64,000 nt of DNA, taken from positions 354,110-418,109 of the forward strand of contig NZ_AUBI01000003.1 of assembly GCF_000429165.1 (NCBI RefSeq), given 5' to 3'. Made by a program: the position numbers and the translations under genes. How positions within the stretch are numbered: position 1 is the stretch's first letter; every line of letters begins with the position of its first letter. Below, one piece after another: positions 1 to 8,874 of this stretch. This stretch comes from Acetobacter nitrogenifigens DSM 23921 = NBRC 105050 (GTDB lineage: Bacteria > Pseudomonadota > Alphaproteobacteria > Acetobacterales > Acetobacteraceae). The notes under the pieces were generated by a model that saw only the letters and a list, made by a program, of their open reading frames with translations, made no database searches and had not been told where the DNA came from.

Positions 1-678
1 AAAAGCGAGCGAGCGGCGGTGGGCCGAAGCGCCGTGCGTAAGTGAGGTCGGCGCTGAGTCGCCCTGATAGACGATGTGTCGAGCAACAGATCATCGAAAA
101 GGTTCTTGGCGATTATTTGCGGGTTGATAAGCGAGACTCAAAAAAGCGGCGATGCGACGCCGGTCATGCTCCCTGAAGCGTTCGTGTAACGGCGATGCCT
201 GCGCCTTTTCGTTATCCGTGGCATTGGCTCCGCAGAGTGTTTGAAGACGAAATGGTGATGGCGTGTCTGCGTAAGGGGGGGGTCTGTTTTGATTTTTGTT
301 TTTTTGACGGCGAAAATTGGACTGTTAGTGATTTATCGATCGCCTTAGTGCTCGTCGCTCAGATTATTTTTCCAATAAATTAGAAAATTATAAAAATAAA
401 TATTAGTATCATAAATACGCACTTTGAGTATTTTTATGGTTATTTCTATTAAAATATCGTTAAAAAATGAGCACTTTTCGCTTTGTGTTCATTGTAAAAT
501 GTGATCTCTTTCACGCTCTGTTTGAAAGCGGGAAGATGTTGAGCCCGGTTGGAGCGCGTGTTGCTCCTGTCGAAAGATGGTGCGTGTGGACGCATTTTTT
601 ATGCCATTGGCGAAATATCCTGTCGGAAGGCGCAATTTTGACGCGATTTCTTTTGGCGTCATGTAAGGGAGCGTCGCC
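1..678. other. Leader upstream of exopolysaccharide operon, AT-rich core at about 360-470
   Basis: I see no convincing gene here. The short open frames lack homology cues and ribosome sites. The stretch from about 360 to 470 is strikingly AT-rich in an otherwise GC-rich window, and a run of eight G (275-282) precedes it. The AT-rich block lies about 210-320 bp upstream of the first exopolysaccharide gene. It is the natural place for promoter and regulator binding. No specific -35/-10 pair is claimed. Confidence 0.5.
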
Positions 679-2187
679 ATGAAAGAGCAGCTTGTTTTTG
701 CGGACGTCGATATTGATTTTCCTGTGAGCGATACGCGTCGAACGCTGTCGATCGTATCGCCGGGGCGGCAGCTCCTGCGGGAACCTTACCCGTATCTGCA
801 TACAGTTCTGGCTTCGATCGTATTTTCTGTCGACGCGGGCGCGGTTTTTCTGGCCTCGTTCTTGGCGTCCCACTTTGTGCTGGATATCCCGCTCGCGGGC
901 GGTTTGATGCCCGCGACCGCAGCGGATTTTGTCGCGGCGCTAGCTTTCGTGCTGCTTCCAAAAAAACGCCCGTTGCTCGCATATCCGAAAATTAAAAAAT
1001 TCAATACGCAATTTCGGTATCTGGTCCCCGGGTTTCTTATGGCCTGCGTTGTAAACGCGGGGATGTTGATTGCGTTGCAGCGTCCGATCCTGGAGGCGTT
1101 TCGCCTTGCCGCATTGTGGGGCGCCGCCGCTGCCATAGCGCTGCTGGTCGGCCGTGCGGCGATCGCGCTGGCGCTGGCGAGTTCATTCGTCACGGTTAAG
1201 CTTCAGAGGAAAATCGCCATTGTCGGCGGCGGCTCGATGGCGTTTGCGCTGGCCGGTCGCATTTCGGCTGATGGTGCTGGCGCAAACGGCGCCTATGGCC
1301 TTATGGGGATTTTCAACAATGTATCGGGATCTGCCGGGTTGGACGGAGATCTGGACGATCTTGTTGAAAAGTGCCGTGTAGAGGGAGCGCATGCGATTAT
1401 TCTCGCCATGCCCGACAACGGTTCCGCGAAGGGCGGCGTGCGTGACGTCAGTTACAAGCTTCGTAAAGTTCTTTCTGATATATACATCGTGCCGAACCTC
1501 GTTAGCGGCGTGGACTCGGCCCTGCCTGTCGAATATCTGGGGCCGCATCCGCTGTTCATCCTGCAGCGGCGTCCGTTGTCCGATATGCAGAACTTTCAAA
1601 AAATGGCGTTTGATTTCGTATTTGCGCTTGTCGCGGCGATACTGCTTTCCCCGCTGCTGCTTGCCATAGCCCTGATCGTGAAATTGGATTCCCCTGGGCC
1701 GGTTTTCTTTCGTCAGCCCAGACGCGGGTGCAACGAAAAGCGTTTCATGGTGTTCAAGTTTCGCTCAATGCGAACGGAAATGTCCGATTTGGGAGCGGCG
1801 CGGCAGACCAGCCGGAACGATCCCCGGGTCACGCGCGTCGGCAAGTGGCTGCGTAAACTCAGCCTCGACGAATTGCCGCAACTGTTCAACGTTCTGGCGG
1901 GGGACATGTCTCTTGTCGGTCCTCGTCCGCACGCTCCGCAGACGCGTGCGGGCGGTCATCTTCTGGACGATGCGCTTGCGGACTACGTCCTTCGTTATCA
2001 CGTGAAGCCGGGCATAACCGGGTGGGCGCAGGTCAACGGCGCGCGCGGAGAGCTTGTGACAGTCGGTGATCTTGAACGGCGCGTAAAATACGACCTTGAC
2101 TACATCCGCCGCTGGTCGCTGTTTTTCGATGTGAAGATTATCTTCCTTACGGTCGTTCGGGAGATTTTCAGCCGCCATGCGTTCTAA
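679..2187 (+). CDS. Undecaprenyl-phosphate glucose-1-phosphate transferase (GumD/AceA-like priming enzyme)
   Basis: This is the initiating enzyme of exopolysaccharide synthesis. It transfers a sugar 1-phosphate, probably glucose, to undecaprenyl phosphate at the inner membrane. The 502-residue protein has the polyprenyl glycosylphosphotransferase layout: several N-terminal membrane helices (about residues 40-180), a central Rossmann-like part (near the [12 protein letters not shown] stretch), one helix near residue 310-335 and the C-terminal catalytic domain. Conserved catalytic-domain signatures are [43 protein letters not shown] and [14 protein letters not shown] at 679 follows a GGGAG-like site. 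It opens a six-gene operon and overlaps the next gene by 11 bp. Glucose as substrate is inferred from GumD/AceA similarity. Confidence 0.93.
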   Translation: MKEQLVFADVDIDFPVSDTRRTLSIVSPGRQLLREPYPYLHTVLASIVFSVDAGAVFLASFLASHFVLDIPLAGGLMPATAADFVAALAFVLLPKKRPLLAYPKIKKFNTQFRYLVPGFLMACVVNAGMLIALQRPILEAFRLAALWGAAAAIALLVGRAAIALALASSFVTVKLQRKIAIVGGGSMAFALAGRISADGAGANGAYGLMGIFNNVSGSAGLDGDLDDLVEKCRVEGAHAIILAMPDNGSAKGGVRDVSYKLRKVLSDIYIVPNLVSGVDSALPVEYLGPHPLFILQRRPLSDMQNFQKMAFDFVFALVAAILLSPLLLAIALIVKLDSPGPVFFRQPRRGCNEKRFMVFKFRSMRTEMSDLGAARQTSRNDPRVTRVGKWLRKLSLDELPQLFNVLAGDMSLVGPRPHAPQTRAGGHLLDDALADYVLRYHVKPGITGWAQVNGARGELVTVGDLERRVKYDLDYIRRWSLFFDVKIIFLTVVREIFSRHAF

Positions 2188-3013
2188 TCTGGCGACCGCC
2201 GCGGACCCGGCGTTTACCTCACCTCCGGATGACGTTGCGCCGCCCCCGGCTATCGACGTCATGGGTTTGGGGCTCCAGATGATCACGCGTGAGGAGATCG
2301 TCGATCGCGTGGTGGGGGCCGTGCGCGCGGGTCGCGCCTTGCGCGTGATCAACGCCAACGCCCATTGCGTCACCCTCGCGCAGCGTCGCCCATGGCTGCG
2401 TCGGATGTTCCAGGATTCGGAAATCAGATTTTGCGACGGCGCGGGCGTTCAGCTTGCTTCGCTGTTCCTGACGGGACGCAGGCCGCCACGCACCACGCCG
2501 CCAGAATGGGTTGGCCCGTCGCTCGAGCGTTTGGGTGACGATGCGTCAGTGTTTTGGCTCGGCGGAACGCAGGAGGCGGCCGAGTCCGCCGCGCAGATAT
2601 ACAGCGCGCGATATGGTTGCAGGACGGCGGGCGCGCATGGAGGTTTCTTTGACGCGACGCCCGGTTCCCCGGACTCGGAAAAAGTGCTGCAGGAGATTCA
2701 GCAGGCTCGGCCTTCCGTCCTGCTATTGAATATGGGCATGCCGCGTCAGGAACGCTGGCTTTTTGATAACTGGAGCCGACTGCCGCCCATGGTCGCCATT
2801 ACAGCCGGAGCGCTGGTCGATCACGCGGCTGGCCGGGTCTCCCGTCCTCCACGTTGGGTCGCTGATATGGGGCTGGAGTGGCTGGTGCGCCTCGTGCGCG
2901 AACCGAGACGTTTGTGGCGTCGCTATCTGCTCGGGTTGCCTGTTTTCGGCCTTTACGTGCTGCGCTGGAAACTGTTCGGGCGCCGATCGGCCCGGGCTGC
3001 GGAGGCTTTGTGA
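2177..3013 (+). CDS. WecG/TagA/CpsF-family glycosyltransferase (GumM-like)
   Basis: GT26-family transferase that adds a sugar to the lipid-linked exopolysaccharide intermediate on the cytoplasmic face. Family signatures are INANAHCVTLAQ, the acidic FCDGAGV segment that carries the proposed catalytic Asp, and GMPRQERWL near residue 190. At 278 residues it is slightly longer than the family core because of a proline-rich N-terminus. Its ATG lies inside the end of the priming transferase gene (11-bp overlap), so the two are probably translationally coupled. Which sugar it transfers cannot be read from the sequence. In xanthan synthesis the homologue GumM acts in the lipid-linked assembly line. 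Confidence 0.9.
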   Translation: MRSNLATAADPAFTSPPDDVAPPPAIDVMGLGLQMITREEIVDRVVGAVRAGRALRVINANAHCVTLAQRRPWLRRMFQDSEIRFCDGAGVQLASLFLTGRRPPRTTPPEWVGPSLERLGDDASVFWLGGTQEAAESAAQIYSARYGCRTAGAHGGFFDATPGSPDSEKVLQEIQQARPSVLLLNMGMPRQERWLFDNWSRLPPMVAITAGALVDHAAGRVSRPPRWVADMGLEWLVRLVREPRRLWRRYLLGLPVFGLYVLRWKLFGRRSARAAEAL

Positions 3014-3064
3014 TCTCTGACGACGAAACTCGAACCGACCTCACGCAGGAAAGGAACCGTCGCC

Positions 3065-5230
3065 ATGGGCTTTGAACGAGAACTGGACCATCCCTTCGAC
3101 AATGGCGCGGCGTATCATCGTCAACCGGTGGACGGGTATGCGGTCATGTGGCGCTATGTCGGGGTCATGTCGCGCCATCGCGCGTTGTTCGCCAGTGTCT
3201 TCGCCGTTGCGTTTTTGGGCGGTACCGGGGTTGTCTTTTCTCTGAAGCGATCATTCGTTTCCACGGCCACGGTCGTCGTGACAGCGCCTGTCGATGACCC
3301 GTTCAGCCAGACCGCGCAGGGCGGAAAGACGCTTGAGGACGATGAGCTTGCGACGCAGGCGGAACTGATTCAGTCACGCGACGTCGCCGAACTCGTCCTC
3401 AAGCAGATTCCGCCGTCAGAAGGTGGGCATAAGGGCGGCCTGCGCGCCGCGCTGTGTTCACACGGCCTGAAGTTTGCCTGCCCCGCGCCTGCCCCTTCGG
3501 AACAGCAGGGGCAGCTTGAACACGACGCACGTATCGACGGGCTCCTGACGACGATCACGGTGGAGCCGCAGCCGCATTCCCGCGTCATCGCCCTGAGCGC
3601 CAAAGCCGACACGGCGGATGCTGCGGCGTCGATCGCCAACGCGTTTATCAGCAGCTATCAGCAGGTGTCGCTGACGCAACAGCGCGGGGATCTGGCGCGA
3701 GACGCGGAGTGGCTGGATGAGCGGACCTCGGCGCTGCGGCGGCGCTGGGTGGAGGCGGAGAAAGCGGCGAGCGACTTCAACGCCCAGCACGGCCTGACCA
3801 ACCTCGACGGCGATTCTCCGCTCGTCGGGCACGAAATCGCGACCATGGCGGCCAGCCTCAATCAGGCGCAGGCGCGATACGCCGCCGCTCAGGCGCGCAT
3901 GGAAGTGCTGAACGAGGTGAAAGCGAACGGCGACCCGCGTTCCATCATCGCCCTTGGCGATCAGCCGCTGCTCGTGGCTTCGGCAAACGCGCTGATGCAG
4001 GCGGAAGCCGCAAGAGCGCAGAAGATCGGATCGTTCGGGCCGAACCACCCGGACGTCGTCGGATTGACGGGACAGGTCGCCGCTGCGAAGGCCAGTCTCG
4101 CCGCGGAAACGCGGCAGGCTCTGGGATCGGTTAACGCGGAACTGGTGGCGTCCCGCGCGGAGGTCGCGCAGCTTACCCGCTCGCTCGACGCGCTGCGTGG
4201 CAGCTACACCGGGCAGGGGGCGGCGCAGGCGGAATATCGCACGCTGCGTCAGGACGCTGACAGCGCGAAGAGCGTTTACGAAGCTTTCCTCGATCGCGCC
4301 AAGGAATTCGCCGACCGTGCGGCTTTGCTGCGGCCGCCGGTCGCGTTTGTTTCACACGCGGCGGTCCCGGCCGCGCCGACATTCCCCAATCGTAAAAAGC
4401 TCGAACTTGGCGTCATCGTTCTGGGCCTTATTTCGGCGAGCGCCGCCGTTGCGCTACGGGCCATGCTGTCGTCCGGCTTCACGGATATCGAAGAATTGCG
4501 TCGCTTCGGGGGGCTGCGCCTTCTGGCTGTGTTGCCGAAGACGCGTGGCCTTGCGAGGGCCAGCGGCAAGCTTTCGGTCGGCCAGAGTTATTCGCCGATC
4601 GGCGATGCGGCGCGCGGCCTGTTGACCCAACTGTCCCTCATGCGCGCAAGCGGTGACGCCGACGACAGGATCGTCGCTGTGACGTCGCCAACGTCAGGGG
4701 ACGGCAAAAGCACGCTGGTGTCTTGGCTCGCGGCGACGGTGCAGGCTGGTGGGCAGGATGTGCTGGTGATCGGCGACGCGGCTGGCCGCAGCACCGTTGG
4801 TCATGGGCTATGGGACGTCGCTTCCGGGCGCGCGACGGCTGACGAAGCGATAGAGCGTGACGCCACAACCGGCGTCGACGTGCTGTGGGGCGGGGATCTC
4901 AGCGCGTTCGACCCGTCGGGCGTCGACAAGCTTCGCGCCGTGCTGCGGGGGCTGTCGTCACGCTACCGCATGATCGTGATCGACGCGCCGTCGCTCATGG
5001 TGAACCCGGACGGCCTCGTGCTGGCGTCCATCGCTGATCAGGCGTTGTTCGTCTGCCGCTGGAACGATACATCCCGCCGCGACGCCGCCCTGTGCATCGA
5101 GCGGCTGCGTCATTACGGCGTGCGCGTAAGCGGGCTGGTTTTGAACGCCGCTGAAGGTCGCGCCGCCGGAGTGTCTCCTGACGGGCAGGCGCCGCGCGCC
5201 TCCGTCGGCCTGCTTCAGCATTTCAGATAG
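3065..5230 (+). CDS. Polysaccharide co-polymerase with BY-kinase-like domain (Wzc/GumC-like)
   Basis: Inner-membrane protein that controls chain length and export, 721 residues. A first membrane helix lies near residues 40-62 and a second near 450-470. Between them is a long periplasmic region rich in Ala, Gln and Glu, consistent with coiled coils. The C-terminal cytosolic part is a P-loop ATPase of the bacterial tyrosine-kinase type: Walker A SGDGKST with Lys548, and Walker B IVIDAP with Asp640. The Walker A' segment reads VLVIGDAAGR (Asp571, Arg575), so the usual second Asp of DxDxR is Ala573. There is no C-terminal tyrosine cluster. ATG 3065 follows an AAAGGAA ribosome site. It lies between transferase and export genes of the operon. 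Kinase activity is therefore doubtful, while a co-polymerase role is likely. Confidence 0.88.
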   Translation: MGFERELDHPFDNGAAYHRQPVDGYAVMWRYVGVMSRHRALFASVFAVAFLGGTGVVFSLKRSFVSTATVVVTAPVDDPFSQTAQGGKTLEDDELATQAELIQSRDVAELVLKQIPPSEGGHKGGLRAALCSHGLKFACPAPAPSEQQGQLEHDARIDGLLTTITVEPQPHSRVIALSAKADTADAAASIANAFISSYQQVSLTQQRGDLARDAEWLDERTSALRRRWVEAEKAASDFNAQHGLTNLDGDSPLVGHEIATMAASLNQAQARYAAAQARMEVLNEVKANGDPRSIIALGDQPLLVASANALMQAEAARAQKIGSFGPNHPDVVGLTGQVAAAKASLAAETRQALGSVNAELVASRAEVAQLTRSLDALRGSYTGQGAAQAEYRTLRQDADSAKSVYEAFLDRAKEFADRAALLRPPVAFVSHAAVPAAPTFPNRKKLELGVIVLGLISASAAVALRAMLSSGFTDIEELRRFGGLRLLAVLPKTRGLARASGKLSVGQSYSPIGDAARGLLTQLSLMRASGDADDRIVAVTSPTSGDGKSTLVSWLAATVQAGGQDVLVIGDAAGRSTVGHGLWDVASGRATADEAIERDATTGVDVLWGGDLSAFDPSGVDKLRAVLRGLSSRYRMIVIDAPSLMVNPDGLVLASIADQALFVCRWNDTSRRDAALCIERLRHYGVRVSGLVLNAAEGRAAGVSPDGQAPRASVGLLQHFR

Positions 5231-5245
5231 AAACCAGGATAATTC

Positions 5246-6403
5246 GTGAAAATCGTTCATGTCGTCAGGCAGTTCAGTCCTTCGGTCGGCGGCCTAGAGG
5301 ATTCCGTTCGTCAGCTCGCGGCTCTGCAACGTCGCGAACTGGGGCTCGACACTCGGGTCGTGACGCTCAACCGTGTTTTTAACAGGCCGGGCGTTCTCGC
5401 AGATGAGGATGAGGTGGACGGCGTGCCCGTGCGCCGCGTTCCGTGGCGCGGTTCTACGCGCTATCCGCTTGCGCCGTCGGCTTTGCAGGCGCTTGGCGAC
5501 GCCGATCTGATTCATGTCCATGCGATCGATTTCTTTTTCGATTATTTTGCTGCGACGACGTGGTTGCACCGCAAACCGATGATCGTTTCGACGCATGGCG
5601 GTTTCTTTCATACCGGCGCGTTCTCCCGGTTAAAAAAACTGTGGTTCTCTACACTCACGCGAATGAGCATACGTGCTTACGATGCAGTGATTGCGTGCAG
5701 TGAAAACGACGCCGACATTTTCCGTCGTATTGCGGGAACAAGGCTGATGACGATCGAAAACGGCGTCAATCAGCAGAAATTTTTCGACGCCTCATCCCCG
5801 TCTCCGCGTCGAACCATCGTCTCTTTCGGTCGCTTCGCCAGCCATAAACGGCCTGATCTACTGTTTCCTCTTCTTGTCGCGTTGAAGAGAAAGAATCCGG
5901 ATTGGTCTATGGTCATCGCCGGACGTCCGGCTGACGTCTCCACGGAAGATTTGCGTCGTATGGCGCAGGATGCGCAGGTCGCCTCGTCCGTGCGATTTGT
6001 GGTTGATCCCGACGACGAGACGCTGCGGGAGACAATCGGAGAAGCTAGTTATTTTGCAAGTCTTTCCGAACATGAAGGATTTGGTCTGGCTGCTGTGGAG
6101 GCGATGTCTGCTGGCCTGACGCCGCTTCTGAGTCCGATCCCTCCGTTTCGCCGCCTTGTCGCCCAGACTGGTGTGGGTGTGCTGGTTGATCCGGCCGATC
6201 TGGACGAGGCGGCCATACGGATTGAAGCGGCGCATGTTGAGGACGAGGCCGCAGCTTCGGTAGTGCGACGACTGGCGATGCAAGGGGCGGAACCTTACGA
6301 CTGGCGAAGCGTCGCGCAACGTTACGCCAACGTATATCAAGATATTTTGAGGCCGTCCGGGCATGCGTCCCTTCGAGGCGCGAGCGTGCAAGGGCGGTCC
6401 TAA
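5246..6403 (+). CDS. Glycosyltransferase family 4
   Basis: Retaining GT-B glycosyltransferase of 385 residues. The N-terminus KIVHVVRQFSPSVGGLEDSV is the typical GT4 opening with its glycine-rich loop. The C-terminal domain carries SFGRFASHKRPDLL and the EHEGFGLAAVEAMSAG motif with the E-x7-E arrangement that contacts the nucleotide sugar. The start is GTG at 5246 with AGGA at 5236-5239, 15 bp after the co-polymerase gene. Its operon position suggests it adds one of the side-chain or backbone sugars of the exopolysaccharide repeat unit. Donor and linkage are unknown. Confidence 0.9.
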   Translation: MKIVHVVRQFSPSVGGLEDSVRQLAALQRRELGLDTRVVTLNRVFNRPGVLADEDEVDGVPVRRVPWRGSTRYPLAPSALQALGDADLIHVHAIDFFFDYFAATTWLHRKPMIVSTHGGFFHTGAFSRLKKLWFSTLTRMSIRAYDAVIACSENDADIFRRIAGTRLMTIENGVNQQKFFDASSPSPRRTIVSFGRFASHKRPDLLFPLLVALKRKNPDWSMVIAGRPADVSTEDLRRMAQDAQVASSVRFVVDPDDETLRETIGEASYFASLSEHEGFGLAAVEAMSAGLTPLLSPIPPFRRLVAQTGVGVLVDPADLDEAAIRIEAAHVEDEAAASVVRRLAMQGAEPYDWRSVAQRYANVYQDILRPSGHASLRGASVQGRS

Positions 6404-6405
6404 AG

Positions 6406-7740
6406 TTGGGGGCAAGCACGTGGACCTGTGTGCGTGTTCTTGCGGCGTTCGGAGGGATCGTCATGACTGTCGCGGCATCGTCCGAAGCGAAAGCGCAGTT
6501 GATCGAACGTTATTTCCCATCTGATCTTCCCGGATACGGCCCAGATACGACAGGATCGGTGGTGATGCGACAGATGATCGAGAACTCCCAGCCCGGCATC
6601 CCGGTCCATGATTTCATCATTCGACCGAAGGTCAGCCAGTCCGTCGGCTACAACGCAAACGTTCTAGCCACGCCGGGAACTGGCAGTGCGCAGCTTGATA
6701 CTTCCGCAAGCCTGCGGGTGAATTCCGACTGGCGGCGCAACGCTGCGGGCGTATCGGTCGGCGTCGCGAACAAGGCTTATCCTTCATTGTCGCAGGCGGG
6801 CTACACCAACTGGAACGTCGGCGCCGGTGGCGCGCTGGATATCGGTCGGGACAGGGTTTCGCTAGGATATTCTCATAGCGCGCAACATCTTTCTGCGACG
6901 GATCTGGGTAATTTCGGCGTCGCTTATCCGGTGCCCTATGCCGTGGACGACCTCCGCATCGGATATACGAAAACATGGGGTCGGTTCTCGCTGATTCCTG
7001 GCGCCGCATGGGACGATTATTCGTTCGGGAGCGCCACCGGTCCCGTCGCCTATGATTCGCGAGATTTCCACTCCGTCAGCCACCAGACGGAATCGCAGAT
7101 GCTTCAGTCGCGGTTCGCAATATCCCAGGGCGACGCCGTCGTGGCGATTTTGCGAGCGTCGGAAGCGCAATTCGTCAAAGGGGGCGGGACGTCATCGAAC
7201 TACATCGATGGCGGCGGGTTCGTCGGCGTCGATCTGCGTTCCGACGCCGTCCTGCAATATCGCGCGCTCGTCGGGGGAGAGACGCGTCACTTCACCAACG
7301 CTTCGACCAGAGCGATCGTGACGCCGACCGCCGAGGTTGACGTCATCTGGACGCCTGGGCGCCGCAACACCATCACCCTGACGGGGTGGCGGGGCATTTT
7401 CGATCCGACGTCCCCGTTCTCGCGCAACCAGACGGCGTCCAGCATCAGGTTGCAGTTCGACCGCGAACTTCACCATGATCTTTACCTGCGCGGGTTCGCA
7501 AGCGCCGCGAAAACCGTGTCGCGTTCCAGCGACGTCGACGGCCCGGATCGACGCCAGACCCAATTCACCTTTGGCGTCGGCGTCAACTGGAAGATCAATC
7601 GCGACTTCACGGCGTCGCTGAACTACAGCCACATGAACAGCTATTCCCATTACGGAGTGGCGCAGACGACCAGCTATGGCGTCAGCCGCTCCACATACGC
7701 CGCGAACGCGGTCATTCTGTCCTTGAGCTTCGCGCGATGA
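6406..7740 (+). CDS. Outer-membrane beta-barrel protein of exopolysaccharide operon
   Basis: A protein of 444 residues with a signal peptide (hydrophobic stretch from residue 8, probable cleavage after SEAKA). Then follow many alternating polar/aromatic strands such as VSLGYSHSAQHLSATDLG, ending in SLSFAR, a barrel-like C-terminus. It resembles the putative beta-barrel porins found in acetan- and succinoglycan-type clusters, where they are thought to assist polymer export or outer-membrane passage. The start is uncertain. TTG at 6406 gives the best signal peptide, while ATG at 6463 would cut it away. It begins 2 bp after the GT4 gene and overlaps the next gene by 4 bp (ATGA). The specific function is inferred from context. 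Confidence 0.78.
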   Translation: MGASTWTCVRVLAAFGGIVMTVAASSEAKAQLIERYFPSDLPGYGPDTTGSVVMRQMIENSQPGIPVHDFIIRPKVSQSVGYNANVLATPGTGSAQLDTSASLRVNSDWRRNAAGVSVGVANKAYPSLSQAGYTNWNVGAGGALDIGRDRVSLGYSHSAQHLSATDLGNFGVAYPVPYAVDDLRIGYTKTWGRFSLIPGAAWDDYSFGSATGPVAYDSRDFHSVSHQTESQMLQSRFAISQGDAVVAILRASEAQFVKGGGTSSNYIDGGGFVGVDLRSDAVLQYRALVGGETRHFTNASTRAIVTPTAEVDVIWTPGRRNTITLTGWRGIFDPTSPFSRNQTASSIRLQFDRELHHDLYLRGFASAAKTVSRSSDVDGPDRRQTQFTFGVGVNWKINRDFTASLNYSHMNSYSHYGVAQTTSYGVSRSTYAANAVILSLSFAR

Positions 7741-8450
7741 CGGTGCGGAGTGGAGAGCGGACGGCGCGGCGCGTCACTCGTCACCCAGTTGAGAAGGGCA
7801 TCGTTCGTCGCATGACCATCACTTTCGCTTTCCCGACGTCGAAGCGTGTAACGCCGGTCGGCTCCAGCCGCCGCAGAGGCGATGGTCGTTTTGCCGCAAG
7901 GGCGCTGATTTTGCTCAGCGTGCTGGGCGCCGCCGCCTGTTCGGCGCCGGGCAATCTCCAGCCGTTGCCGCCGCCGCCCGCGTCGTATCTTCTGGGGGCA
8001 GGAGATACGCTACGCATCCTGACGTATAACGATCCGCAATTAAGCAATTCGTTCACGGTTAGCGACGCGGGGACGATCGGGTTTCCGTTGGTCGGGCCGG
8101 TGAAAGCGGCAGGAAAGACGCCCGACCAGCTTGCCGCCGATCTGTCCGGCGTGCTGGGACAGCGCGGCGTCCTCAATCATCCCAGCGTGTCCGTGGAAAT
8201 TGCGCAGTACCGACCGATCTTCGTTCTCGGAGAGGTGGCGAAACCGGGTCAGTATCCCTACAGCCCTGGCATGACCATGCAGTCGGCTGTCGCGCTCGCC
8301 GGAGGGTACTCTTACCGGGCGGTCACCGATATGGCGGGCGCAGTGCGAACGGAAGGCATGCAGGGCGGGCGGCCGGTCACGGGCAGCGTCAAACCGGCGA
8401 GCCTGCTGGCGCCCGGAGATGTGGTGACCGTGTACGAGCGGTATTTCTGA
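7737..8450 (+). CDS. Polysaccharide export lipoprotein (Wza/GumB-like)
   Basis: Outer-membrane polysaccharide export protein of 237 residues as read from 7737. A hydrophobic segment ends in LSVLGAAAC, a plausible lipobox, so the mature protein probably begins at that Cys. The export domain follows: LGAGDTLRILTYNDPQLS and VSDAGTIGFPLVGPV. Then comes an SLBB-like part, IFVLGEVAKPGQYPY and SAVALAGGY. ATG 7737 overlaps the barrel gene stop. ATG 7812 gives a shorter leader and could be the true start. It ends the operon. With the co-polymerase it would form the trans-envelope export channel, as GumB and GumC do for xanthan. Confidence 0.9.
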   Translation: MTVRSGERTARRVTRHPVEKGIVRRMTITFAFPTSKRVTPVGSSRRRGDGRFAARALILLSVLGAAACSAPGNLQPLPPPPASYLLGAGDTLRILTYNDPQLSNSFTVSDAGTIGFPLVGPVKAAGKTPDQLAADLSGVLGQRGVLNHPSVSVEIAQYRPIFVLGEVAKPGQYPYSPGMTMQSAVALAGGYSYRAVTDMAGAVRTEGMQGGRPVTGSVKPASLLAPGDVVTVYERYF

Positions 8451-8468
8451 GCGGTTGGCGGACGCCCG

Positions 8469-8663
8469 TCAGAAGACAAGCCAAACCAGAAAGGCCCAGA
8501 ACGGCGTGCAGATAAGCACGCCTATAGCCAATCCCCGGAAAAGTGTTCGCTCCTGCCCACGTTTCCGTCTTGCGTGTTCGACCAGTTGGGTCGGTCGTCG
8601 GGCGAGCGCCTCTTCCGCCGCCTTGAAGGCGGACCAACTTGCTTGGTTCTGCTGATACGGCAT
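8469..8663 (-). CDS. Small single-pass membrane protein, unknown
   Basis: A 64-residue protein with a charged N-terminal half (FKAAEEALARRPTQLVEHARRKRGQ) followed by one hydrophobic helix (GLAIGVLICTPFWAFLVWLVF) at the extreme C-terminus, which suggests a tail-anchored or single-pass inner-membrane protein. It sits alone, convergent with the exopolysaccharide operon and divergent from purB. I chose ATG at 8663. TTG at 8675 would add four residues. The ribosome site is weak. I do not recognise a family. Coding status is supported mainly by the coherent amphipathic-then-hydrophobic pattern. Confidence 0.5.
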   Translation of the reverse strand: MPYQQNQASWSAFKAAEEALARRPTQLVEHARRKRGQERTLFRGLAIGVLICTPFWAFLVWLVF

Positions 8664-8675
8664 TTTGAAGTCCAA

Positions 8676-8874
8676 GGGGCGTCGCTTTAATTCAGTGATA
8701 GACCAGTTTGATGGATAAAAATCATTAATTTTCCGTCCATGTGGTTTCGGGGCGCTATGGAAACAGCGCGCCTGAACGGCTCTTCAATTCCGTCACGCGA
8801 AAAAATGCTTTAGGAGCACGCTGCGGCCCCGGCCCGGGCCGCGATCCGTCTGAGGTTTAAGGGAGACCCGTTTC
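8676..8874. promoter_or_regulatory. Spacer containing the purB promoter region
   Basis: About 200 bp between the small membrane protein gene and purB. It contains an AT-rich patch at about 8715-8735 and a GC-rich leader. The purB ribosome site GGGAG lies near 8862. No riboswitch-like fold was recognised. Confidence 0.35.

Noticed and set aside
8676..8874. Possible purine riboswitch before purB
   Set aside because: No conserved purine-aptamer core sequence or three-stem arrangement could be found.
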